Positions 1 through 5,956 of a stretch of 9,558 nt of DNA are shown piece by piece. This DNA is from Stenotrophomonas_A sp035539015. Its GTDB lineage: Bacteria > Pseudomonadota > Gammaproteobacteria > Xanthomonadales > Xanthomonadaceae. The notes under the pieces were generated by a model. It was not told the origin of the DNA and ran no database searches. It was given only the letters and a program-made list of their open reading frames with translations. Position 1 is the stretch's first letter; each line of letters starts with the position of its first letter. The stretch lies in assembly GCA_035539015.1 (NCBI GenBank), contig DATLJF010000283.1, positions 1 through 9,558 on the forward strand, given 5' to 3'. The position numbers and the translations under genes are program-made.

Positions 1-927
1 ATGGCGCAACACATCGGGGGCCACGGCGCGGATGTCGTCCGGGGTCACATAGTCGCGCCCAGCCAACCAGGCGCGCGCGCGCGCGCAGCGCTCCAGTGCA
101 ATCGAACCACGTGGGCTGGCGCCCCAGGCGATGCGCTGGGCCAACTGCGGGTCATAGCGGTGGGCATCGCGCGAGGCCAGCACCAGCTCGATCAGGTAAC
201 GCTCCAGATTCGGCGCGACATGCAACTCGAGGACCGCACGGCGCGCGGCCATCACGGTATCGACCGACAAGCGATCGGCTACTGGCTCGGGTGCTTTCAG
301 GGCGTCGCGCGCGGTTTCGCGTGCCAGGCGCAGGATCTCGGCTTCGGCGTCGGCCTGGGGATAGCCGATACGCACGTGCATCAGGAAGCGGTCCAGCTGG
401 GCCTCGGGGAGCGGGAAGGTGCCTTCCTGCTCGATCGGGTTCTGCGTGGCCATGACCAGAAACAGCGACGGCAATGCATAAGTGTGGCGGCCGACGGTGA
501 CCTGGCGCTCGCCCATGGCTTCCAGCAGCGCCGATTGCACCTTGGCCGGGGCGCGGTTGATTTCGTCGGCCAGCAGGATCGGGTGGAAGATCGGGCCGGG
601 AACAAATTCGAAGCGTCCTTCTTGGGAGCGCCAGATCTCGGTACCGGTCAGGTCGGCGGGCAGCAGGTCGGGGGTGAACTGGACACGGGCGAAGTCCGCC
701 TCCAGATGACCGGCCAATGCACGAATGGCGGTGGTCTTGGCCAGGCCGGGCGCGCCCTCGACCAGCAAGTGGCCATCGGCAAGCAAGGCGATCAGCAGGC
801 GCTCGACCAAGGCGGACTGGCCGACGATGCGCGCCGAGAGCGCCTCGCGCAGGCCGGTGAAAGCGTCATGCAACGGGCCGTGGCCGGGCGTTGCCGCGGG
901 CTGTTCCGGAAGGGTGGATGCGTTCAT
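1..927 (-). CDS. MoxR-family AAA+ ATPase (C-terminus cut by window edge)
   Basis: Reading the minus strand from the ATG at 925-927 gives 309 codons without a stop, running off base 1. The translation has the full MoxR signature: Walker A GAPGLAKT (residues 58-65), Walker B LLADEIN (118-124) within a FHPILLADEINRAPAKVQ block, sensor-1 ATQNP (160-164), the EGTFPLPEAQLDRF block (168-181) and sensor-2 GASPRGS (269-275). MoxR proteins are cytoplasmic chaperone-like ATPases of about 320-340 residues, often encoded beside DUF58 and von Willebrand A-domain proteins and thought to help mature or activate partner complexes; the substrate here is unknown. Roughly 10-30 C-terminal residues are missing, and any partner genes would lie to the left. 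The start is the first ATG after an in-frame TGA at about 961-963, but no good Shine-Dalgarno precedes it, so the exact start is less certain than the family. The gene is divergent from the oxygenase gene. Confidence 0.95.
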   Translation of the reverse strand, partial: MNASTLPEQPAATPGHGPLHDAFTGLREALSARIVGQSALVERLLIALLADGHLLVEGAPGLAKTTAIRALAGHLEADFARVQFTPDLLPADLTGTEIWRSQEGRFEFVPGPIFHPILLADEINRAPAKVQSALLEAMGERQVTVGRHTYALPSLFLVMATQNPIEQEGTFPLPEAQLDRFLMHVRIGYPQADAEAEILRLARETARDALKAPEPVADRLSVDTVMAARRAVLELHVAPNLERYLIELVLASRDAHRYDPQLAQRIAWGASPRGSIALERCARARAWLAGRDYVTPDDIRAVAPDVLRH

Positions 928-1132
928 AGGCCGAGTTTGACCGATCGGGCGTGAATTGGTTCACCGGAAATGCGAGGACGTGTGCGGCTTCACAACTCCG
1001 GTGCCCAGTCGCCGCGTGCCCCGGGGCGCCTGCGAAAATTCGCGCCCAAGACCCATTCATGTCGGTAGGCGATCGTAGCCTCGGTGTTTCCCGGATCTAC
1101 TTCGCACCCCATTCTTCACATCCCCCCTCCCC
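928..1132. other. Divergent intergenic region between MoxR-type ATPase and oxygenase genes
   Basis: This 205-base gap must hold the promoters of both flanking genes unless they are leaderless or transcribed from inside the genes. I found no convincing sigma-70 -35/-10 pair on either strand. It contains the GTGAA/TTCAC repeat, the palindrome GCCCCGGGGC (1018-1027), a GCGAA-AA-TTCGC repeat (1032-1043) and a C-rich run just before the oxygenase start. No small ORF or RNA could be supported. Confidence 0.6.
951..964. promoter_or_regulatory. Short inverted repeat upstream of the MoxR-type gene (possible operator)
   Basis: The sequence GTGAA-TTGG-TTCAC is a perfect 5-4-5 inverted repeat about 24-37 bases upstream of the MoxR-type start codon. 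The position would suit a repressor or activator site for that gene. The arms are short, so chance occurrence is quite possible; no known regulator motif is recognised. Confidence 0.3.
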
Positions 1133-1987
1133 ATGCCCGATCAATGGCATCCATGGATCGCCGAGCGCCTCGCCGGTGGCCAAGCGCCCGGCGAGGTGGT
1201 GGCGCAACTCGAGCGCCTCGGTATCCCGTCGCGCGTGGCCAGCGACGCGGTGCGGTCGGCCTTGACCGGCCGTCCGTCGCCACGCCACAGAGGCGCTGTC
1301 GCCAGCGTGGCGCACGCACGCAACCCCGCCATCGACTGCTGGCCGGCCGCCTACCCGTTCCGGCAATGCTCCGAGTCGGTCTTCGAAGGCCACAGGGTCC
1401 GCCAGGTGATGCGACTTGCGCAGCCGGCCGTGGCGCTGCTGGAAAACGTGCTTAGCGCGGCAGAATGTGAGGCGCTCATCGAAGCTGCGCGCCCACAGCT
1501 GGAAAGGGCACTGGTGATTGATCCACGGACCGGTGCACAGCGGCCTGACCCGGCGCGAAGCAGCGATCGCGCTGCGATCGGGACAGGGACATTCCCCGCA
1601 CTCGTGAATATCCAGGCCCGCCTGGCCTGGTTGATGGGGTGTGACCCGCGACATGCCGAGACGCTGCAGGTACTGCGCTACGGGGTGGGCGGCGAGTATC
1701 AGCCTCACACCGACGATTTCGCCAACCCCGACGCCGAAGGCGGTCAGCGACTGGGCACGCTGGTCATCTATCTGCGGGATGTCGCCCTGGGCGGTACCAC
1801 GGCGTTTCCCGAGCTCGGCCTCCAGGTGGCACCCAGCCGTGGCATGGGTGTCTATTTCGCCTATGGCGACGCCCACGGCCGGATCGACTCGCGCTTGCTG
1901 CACGCCGGCATGCCGCTGCTGTCGGGGGAAAAGTGGGTGGCGACCCAGTGGGTGCGCGACCGACCGCTGCCGCAGGACATCGACTGA
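1133..1987 (+). CDS. 2-oxoglutarate/Fe(II)-dependent oxygenase, prolyl 4-hydroxylase type
   Basis: The 284-residue protein has the double-stranded beta-helix core of the P4Hc family. It shows LQVLRYGVGGEYQPHTDDF with the iron ligands His192 and Asp194, the GTLVIYLRDVALGGTTAFPE strand region, and LLHAGMPLLSGEKWVATQW with distal iron ligand His257 and 2-oxoglutarate-binding Lys267. Enzymes of this type couple decarboxylation of 2-oxoglutarate to hydroxylation of a protein or small-molecule substrate, proline in the named family; the substrate here is unknown. No signal peptide is visible, so it is expected in the cytoplasm. Residues 1 to about 45 are predicted to be helical (WIAERLAGG, VVAQLERLGI, VASDAVRSAL) and precede a linker rich in Arg and Pro; this part is not needed for catalysis and may bind substrate. 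The ATG at 1133 is preceded by C-rich sequence with no Shine-Dalgarno, but no in-frame ATG follows until residue 93, so this start is kept. It is convergent with pilQ. Confidence 0.93.
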   Translation: MPDQWHPWIAERLAGGQAPGEVVAQLERLGIPSRVASDAVRSALTGRPSPRHRGAVASVAHARNPAIDCWPAAYPFRQCSESVFEGHRVRQVMRLAQPAVALLENVLSAAECEALIEAARPQLERALVIDPRTGAQRPDPARSSDRAAIGTGTFPALVNIQARLAWLMGCDPRHAETLQVLRYGVGGEYQPHTDDFANPDAEGGQRLGTLVIYLRDVALGGTTAFPELGLQVAPSRGMGVYFAYGDAHGRIDSRLLHAGMPLLSGEKWVATQWVRDRPLPQDID

Positions 1988-2002
1988 GATATCGCTGTAA
2001 GA

Positions 2003-2028
2003 GAAAGGCCGCCCGAAGGCGGCCTTTC
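2003..2028. terminator. Bidirectional intrinsic terminator between the oxygenase gene and pilQ
   Basis: The arms GAAAGGCCGCC (2003-2013) and GGCGGCCTTTC (2018-2028) are perfectly complementary over 11 bp with a four-base loop. Read towards the left, i.e. after pilQ, the loop is UUCG closed by C-G, the very stable tetraloop common in bacterial terminators, and the stem ends in UUUC followed by UCUU. Read towards the right, after the oxygenase gene, the loop is CGAA and the U-run is only UUU. It lies 15 bases past the oxygenase stop and 32 bases past the pilQ stop, so one element probably ends both converging transcripts, more strongly on the pil side. Confidence 0.88.
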
Positions 2029-2060
2029 AAAATCACAACCGGTGCGCTGGCCTTTGCGGC

Positions 2061-3932
2061 TCAGGCGCCCTTGGCCACGCGCAGGACCTTCGGGGTGACG
2101 AAGATCAGCAGCTCGGCCTTGTCCTTGCTGCGGCCCCGCTTCTTGAACAGATTGCCCAGGAAGGGGATGTCGCCCAGGAACGGCACCTTGCTGACACTGG
2201 AGCGGTCGGTGAACTCGTACACGCCACCGATGACCACGGTCTGGCCGTCGTCCACCAGCACGGCGGTGTTGATCTCGCGGCGGTTGATCTGCGGCACGGT
2301 GCCGTAGCCTGCCAGTTCGATGTACTGGTCCACTTCGTCCTTCTTGACGTTCATGTTCAGGAAGACGCGGTTGTCGTTGGTGATGGTCGGGGTGACCTTC
2401 AGCTCCAGCAACACTTCCTTGAACTGCACGTTCGGCGTGGCGGCGGTGCCGGCGGTGCCACCGGTGATGGTGACGTAGCCGATTTCCTTACCCTGCTTGA
2501 TCACGCCTTCGCGCTGGTTGGCGGTGACGATGCGCGGGTTGGAGATCACTTCGCCGCGGCCTTCTTCCTGCAGAGCCGACAGCTCCAGGTCCAGGTTGAA
2601 GTTGGCGCCGAGCAGCGTGTAGGCCAGACTGGTCGGCGTGCCGTTGGTGAACGAATCGGCAGGCAGGTTCACGTTCAAGCCGCGGGTAGCGGAGACGTTG
2701 CCGCCGCTGGCCGAGCTGCCGATGGTGGCGGTGTTGCCGCCGTACTGGCGGGTGCCACCGATGCCGAACTTGGCGCCGAGGTCGCGGGCGAAGGTATCCG
2801 ACGCGATGACGATGCGGCCCTCGATCAGGACCTGGTCGACCGGACGGTCGATATGGTCGATCAACTCGCGCATCTGCGCGACCTTCTTCGGGATGTCGCT
2901 GATCATCAGCGTGTTGGTGCGCTCGTCGGCGACCACGCGACCACGCGGCGACAGGAAGCCATTCTCCTGCTGGTTCGCGCCACCACCACCACCGCCGCCG
3001 CTACCGCCGATGCCCTTGGCCTCGGTCAGCGCCTTGAAGATCGCGGTCGCCGAGTGGTAGTTGATCTGGATGTAGTCGGTGATCAGGTCTTCGCGGTTCT
3101 CGATAGCGATGCGCGCGTCTTCCTTGTCCTGCTCGAACTTGGCCAGCTCGGACTGCGGTGCCACCCAGATCACGCCACCGTCGCGGCGCTTGTCCAGGCC
3201 CTTGGCGCGCAGCACGATGTCCAGTGCCTGGTCCCACGGCACATTGACCAGGCGCAGGGTGACATTGCCCTGCACGGTGTCGGAGGCGACCACGTTGAGG
3301 TTGGATTCCTCGGCGATCAGCTGCAGCACCGTGCGCACCGGCACGTCCTGGAAGTTGAAGGTCACCGGGCGGCCGCTATAGCCACGCGCTGCCACCGCGG
3401 CCGCAGCCTGGGTGACGCTGGCGGCGGTCGGTGCGCCCATGGCCGGTACGCCCTTGCGCGGGCTGATCTCGACCACGTACTCGTTGCCGGTCTGGTAGGC
3501 CAGCGACTCGAACGGGCCAGTGGTGCTCAGCACCAGTTGCGAACCGCCGCCGGACGGCTTGGCGTCGATGCGCTGGACCGGCGTGGCGAAGTCGGTGACG
3601 TTGAGCGGACGTTGCAGCTCGGCCGGCAGCCGTGCGTTGCCCACGTCCACCAGGACCGTGCTGCCCTGCGTCCGCAGGTCGGGGCTGGCGCCCTGCCCGT
3701 CGAACTGCAGGATCAACCGGCCAGCACCATCTTCGCCGCGCTTGAAGTCGATCTTCGAGACCGCCACGGTCGCCGGTACCGTCTTGGCCGGATCGTGTGC
3801 GTTGAGGTCCGCGGCAGCAGAAACTGCCGCGAAAGAAGAGCCGCTAGCCAGTGCGAGCGCGAACCCCATCGCGCACGCCCGGATCGCTTGGCGCCGGATG
3901 GGACGCAGGCTCAGGGCTTTGGAAAAAGTCAT
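2061..3932 (-). CDS. pilQ: Type IV pilus secretin PilQ
   Basis: PilQ forms the multimeric outer-membrane channel through which the pilus fibre passes. The 623-residue precursor has a Sec signal peptide with an Arg-rich start and hydrophobic AMGFALALASG core, likely cleaved between about residues 35 and 41. One AMIN domain follows (about 55-158; typically binds peptidoglycan), then an STN/N0 domain (about 187-265; FNFQDVPVRTVLQLIAEES), a secretin N1 domain (about 284-366) and the secretin barrel (about 367-620) with the signature VPFLGDIPFLGNLFK (583-597) and ending LLIFVTPKVL. A GGSGGGGGGG run (309-318) interrupts N1. Only one AMIN domain is obvious, and the protein is shorter than the roughly 700-residue Pseudomonas homologue. 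The start at 3932 is supported by AGGGGA seven bases upstream. It is the last gene of pilMNOPQ, 19 bases after pilP, and is followed by the shared terminator. Confidence 0.98.
   Translation of the reverse strand: MTFSKALSLRPIRRQAIRACAMGFALALASGSSFAAVSAAADLNAHDPAKTVPATVAVSKIDFKRGEDGAGRLILQFDGQGASPDLRTQGSTVLVDVGNARLPAELQRPLNVTDFATPVQRIDAKPSGGGSQLVLSTTGPFESLAYQTGNEYVVEISPRKGVPAMGAPTAASVTQAAAAVAARGYSGRPVTFNFQDVPVRTVLQLIAEESNLNVVASDTVQGNVTLRLVNVPWDQALDIVLRAKGLDKRRDGGVIWVAPQSELAKFEQDKEDARIAIENREDLITDYIQINYHSATAIFKALTEAKGIGGSGGGGGGGANQQENGFLSPRGRVVADERTNTLMISDIPKKVAQMRELIDHIDRPVDQVLIEGRIVIASDTFARDLGAKFGIGGTRQYGGNTATIGSSASGGNVSATRGLNVNLPADSFTNGTPTSLAYTLLGANFNLDLELSALQEEGRGEVISNPRIVTANQREGVIKQGKEIGYVTITGGTAGTAATPNVQFKEVLLELKVTPTITNDNRVFLNMNVKKDEVDQYIELAGYGTVPQINRREINTAVLVDDGQTVVIGGVYEFTDRSSVSKVPFLGDIPFLGNLFKKRGRSKDKAELLIFVTPKVLRVAKGA
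2979..3008 (-). repeat. Gly-codon (GGN) tract inside pilQ
   Basis: Ten codons, nine GGC/GGT glycine codons interrupted by one AGC serine codon, form a near trinucleotide repeat encoding residues 309-318 of PilQ. The tract sits in a loop of the N1 domain between the conserved ALTEAKG and RGRVVADERTNTL segments. Such tracts can gain or lose whole codons by slippage without breaking the frame. Confidence 0.8.
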
Positions 3933-3946
3933 CGTGCTATCCCCTA

Positions 3947-3959
3947 ATCAATCATTGAT
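3947..3959. repeat. A+T-rich 6-1-6 inverted repeat at the pilP stop / pilQ leader
   Basis: ATCAAT-C-ATTGAT is a perfect inverted repeat in the only real gap of the operon. On the mRNA it reads AUCAA-UGA-UUGAU, with the pilP stop codon UGA exactly in the loop and the pilQ Shine-Dalgarno (AGGGGA) directly after it. The five-pair A/U stem is weak as a hairpin, so it may be an operator, a minor processing signal or chance. Confidence 0.4.
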
Positions 3960-4485
3960 CGTCAAGTGCGATGGAGGCCGGACGTTCCAGCCAACCACCC
4001 GCACCATCCGGCACCAGTTCAATCAAATCGATGCGATCCTCGGACACTCCCGTTACCCGACCATCGCTCTGTCCCAGGTAGACGCCGGGGCGCACCCGGT
4101 AGGTCACCTTGTCCGGCGCCATGACCAGCGCAACCAGGCCGGGGCCGCCACCGATACTCCCGAGCATGTCGAGACTGTCGAGCGGGAAGGCTTCCAGCGG
4201 TTCCTTGCGGCGGTTCGGGTCCGGACGCAGGCCATTGCCGCCTTCCGGATTGGTCCAGGCATCGGAGAACGGATCGCGCATGCCTTGCGCGGCGTACTCG
4301 AAGGTTTCGAACTGTTGCATCACCGGCAGCGGATCCAGCGCCGAGGCCGGACGAGCGCGGACCTCGGCCACCCAACTCTTGAGATTGGGCGCGTCTCCAG
4401 GGGTGCTGGTGACGGTTCGGCCGCAGCCGGCAAGCAGTGCCATCAGGGCCAGGCACGACAGCCTCTTGTAGGTCGTCATACTCAT
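3952..4485 (-). CDS. pilP: Type IV pilus alignment lipoprotein PilP
   Basis: PilP links the PilN/PilO inner-membrane pair to the periplasmic domains of PilQ. The 177-residue precursor begins with a lipoprotein signal peptide ending in the lipobox LLAGC, with Cys21 as the lipidated residue. A flexible segment follows that carries the conserved RDPF motif (70-73), then the compact beta-sandwich homology region (about 97-174; LEAFPLDSLDMLGSI, VTYRVRPGVYLGQSDGRVTGV) known to contact the secretin. Length matches the family. The ATG at 4485 overlaps the pilO stop as ATGA and has AAGGG six bases upstream; a second ATG two codons later would change only the first two residues. Residues after Cys21 are Gly-Arg-Thr, so the classic Asp inner-membrane retention signal is absent, although PilP is generally held at the inner membrane through PilN/PilO. 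Confidence 0.97.
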   Translation of the reverse strand: MSMTTYKRLSCLALMALLAGCGRTVTSTPGDAPNLKSWVAEVRARPASALDPLPVMQQFETFEYAAQGMRDPFSDAWTNPEGGNGLRPDPNRRKEPLEAFPLDSLDMLGSIGGGPGLVALVMAPDKVTYRVRPGVYLGQSDGRVTGVSEDRIDLIELVPDGAGGWLERPASIALDDQ

Positions 4486-5171
4486 TCTTTGCCCTTTTTC
4501 TTCTTGTTCTTCTTGTCTTTCTTCGCGGCCTCGGCGGCAGCCTTCTCCTGCACGGCCATCTCCTCGTCGTCCAGGTAACGGTAAGTCTTCACCGTACCGG
4601 CCAGCTCGAGGGGACCGCGCAGCGTGATGCCGACCTTGGGATCCTTGGGCTTGAGGTTGATGTCGTGCATGGTGAGGATCACCACGCGCGGCAACGAAGC
4701 GACACCGCTGACGAACGCACCGAACTGGTGATAGCTACCCACCATGCGCAGGGCGATCGGCTTCTCCGCGTAGAACTCGCGCGGCGTTTCAGTACCCGGC
4801 TGGAACAACTCGGTGTTCAGGCCGCTGGACAACGCGGTCTGCGAGATATCGATGATCAGGTCGGGCATTTCGGTCTTGCTGGGCAGCTGGCGCAACATCT
4901 GTTGCAACACCTGTTCCATCTGCGCGAGCTGCTGCTTCAGCGGCTCGAGTTTGACGGCGCGGTCCTGCTCTGTCTCGAAATCCTTGCGCAGGCGGGTTTC
5001 GGTCTGTTCCAGGCCAATCAGCTCATCGCGCTTGCTGCTGATCAGGGCGAACCACGCCAGCAACATGATGAGCAGGGCGACGATCAGGCAGAACACGATC
5101 TTCGCGCGCTCCGGCCAAGCGCCGATGTTGCGGAAATCAAGGTCGTTGATGCTGAACTTTTTCTGGCTCAT
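4482..5171 (-). CDS. pilO: Type IV pilus inner-membrane alignment protein PilO
   Basis: PilO pairs with PilN in the inner membrane and periplasm to form the alignment subcomplex. The 229-residue protein has a short cytoplasmic N-terminus (1-23), one membrane segment (about 24-44; VFCLIVALLIMLLAWFALI), a periplasmic coiled coil (about 48-96) and a ferredoxin-like periplasmic domain (about 100-200) containing REFYAEKPIALRMVGSYHQFG, typical of PilO. An unusual tail (about 202-229) starts acidic (DDEE) and ends in a Lys-rich run (KKDKKNKKKKGKE). This makes it somewhat longer than the Pseudomonas protein of about 207 residues. The start at 5171 overlaps the pilN stop as ATGA and has GGGAG seven bases upstream. 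The AAG/AAA/GGC codons of the tail also supply the pilP ribosome binding site. Confidence 0.97.
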   Translation of the reverse strand: MSQKKFSINDLDFRNIGAWPERAKIVFCLIVALLIMLLAWFALISSKRDELIGLEQTETRLRKDFETEQDRAVKLEPLKQQLAQMEQVLQQMLRQLPSKTEMPDLIIDISQTALSSGLNTELFQPGTETPREFYAEKPIALRMVGSYHQFGAFVSGVASLPRVVILTMHDINLKPKDPKVGITLRGPLELAGTVKTYRYLDDEEMAVQEKAAAEAAKKDKKNKKKKGKE

Positions 5172-5956
5172 GACGCCGCTCCCGCCTGCGGTTTGGCCGC
5201 CGGCGCCGGGGCCGGTGCCGCGTTGGTGGCCGGTTTGTCCACTGCCGTGCCCTTGGCATCGGCCGGCGCTGCGGCCGGCGTGGACGCGGCCTGGTCGGCG
5301 GCGACGCTGCTGGTGCCAGAGGCGGTAGCCGTGGCCTTTTCGGCCGGGCCGCCGGTGCCATCCTTAGCCGGTGCGTTGGGATTGGCGAGCTTGACCTTCA
5401 GCTTGAACACGTACGGCAACGCCTTGACGTCGACGCTTGCGGCAAGCTTCTTGTCCTTGTCCTTTTCCTGCGCCTTGGCCTCGATGATCGACAGGTCCGG
5501 ATTGGTCATCCAGCCCGAGCCCTCCAGGTTGCGCATGTAGGTACTGACGCGCGCATTGGATTGCGAGCGGCCTTCCAGGGTCAGCACCTCGCCTTCCTGC
5601 TTGAGCGCGGTCAGCACTACGCCGTCGGGAATGGTCCGTACCAGCGAGTCGAACAGGTGCACCATCTGCGAGCGGTTGGCCTGCAGTTCCTCGATCACGC
5701 GCTTGCGTGCGAGCAGGCGGTCCTTCTTCTTGTCCAGCTCCTCGATCTCGCGATTCTGCGCCTTGACCTTCTCGATCTCGGCGGTGAGGAACCTGTTGCG
5801 GTCCTGCTGGCCGCTCACCTGGCGATCGAAGTAGAACCAGATCATCAGCGACAGCAGCACGCCACCCAACGCGGCAAAGCCGAGCATGGTGTAGAACTCG
5901 CGCTCGCGCTGCTTGCGGCGCTCGGCGCGCCAGGGCAGTAGGTTGATTCTTGCCAT
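5168..5956 (-). CDS. pilN: Type IV pilus inner-membrane alignment protein PilN
   Basis: PilN connects cytoplasmic PilM with the periplasmic part of the alignment complex. The 262-residue protein opens with MARINLLPWR; the INLLPWR segment (4-10) is the conserved peptide that docks into PilM in characterised homologues. One membrane segment follows (about 23-43), then a charged coiled coil (about 48-98) and a ferredoxin-like domain (about 105-190; VRTIPDGVVLTALKQEGEVLTLEGRS is family-typical, split here for reading). Residues 191-262 form an Ala/Pro/Thr-rich tail of low complexity, expected in the periplasm; Pseudomonas PilN, at about 200 residues, lacks most of it. The ATG at 5956 shares one base with the pilM stop (TGATG), and AGGAG lies nine bases upstream, inside the last pilM codons. 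Confidence 0.97.
   Translation of the reverse strand: MARINLLPWRAERRKQREREFYTMLGFAALGGVLLSLMIWFYFDRQVSGQQDRNRFLTAEIEKVKAQNREIEELDKKKDRLLARKRVIEELQANRSQMVHLFDSLVRTIPDGVVLTALKQEGEVLTLEGRSQSNARVSTYMRNLEGSGWMTNPDLSIIEAKAQEKDKDKKLAASVDVKALPYVFKLKVKLANPNAPAKDGTGGPAEKATATASGTSSVAADQAASTPAAAPADAKGTAVDKPATNAAPAPAPAAKPQAGAAS

Noticed and set aside
71..84. Alternating GC tract of 14 bases, a potential Z-DNA former
   Set aside because: It encodes Arg-Ala-Arg residues next to sensor 2 of the MoxR ATPase and is explained by codon use; 14 bases is short for an in vivo effect.
1..954. Long open frame on the plus strand (317 codons) opposite the MoxR-type gene
   Set aside because: It is antisense to a gene with all MoxR motifs, has no recognisable domain, and stop-free antisense frames are expected in G+C-rich coding DNA.
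1097..1903. Minus-strand open frame of 268 codons opposite the oxygenase gene
   Set aside because: The plus strand carries the complete iron and 2-oxoglutarate binding motifs; the opposite frame has none.
2853..3947. Plus-strand open frame of 364 codons opposite pilQ
   Set aside because: The composition is rich in His, Asp, Val, Gly and Arg, as in reverse-complement shadows, with no domain or ribosome binding site; pilQ on the other strand is unmistakable.
4437..5540. Plus-strand open frame of 367 codons opposite pilO and pilN
   Set aside because: Its apparent hydrophobic start is the reverse complement of the PilO Lys-rich tail, and it crosses the junction of two well-supported genes.
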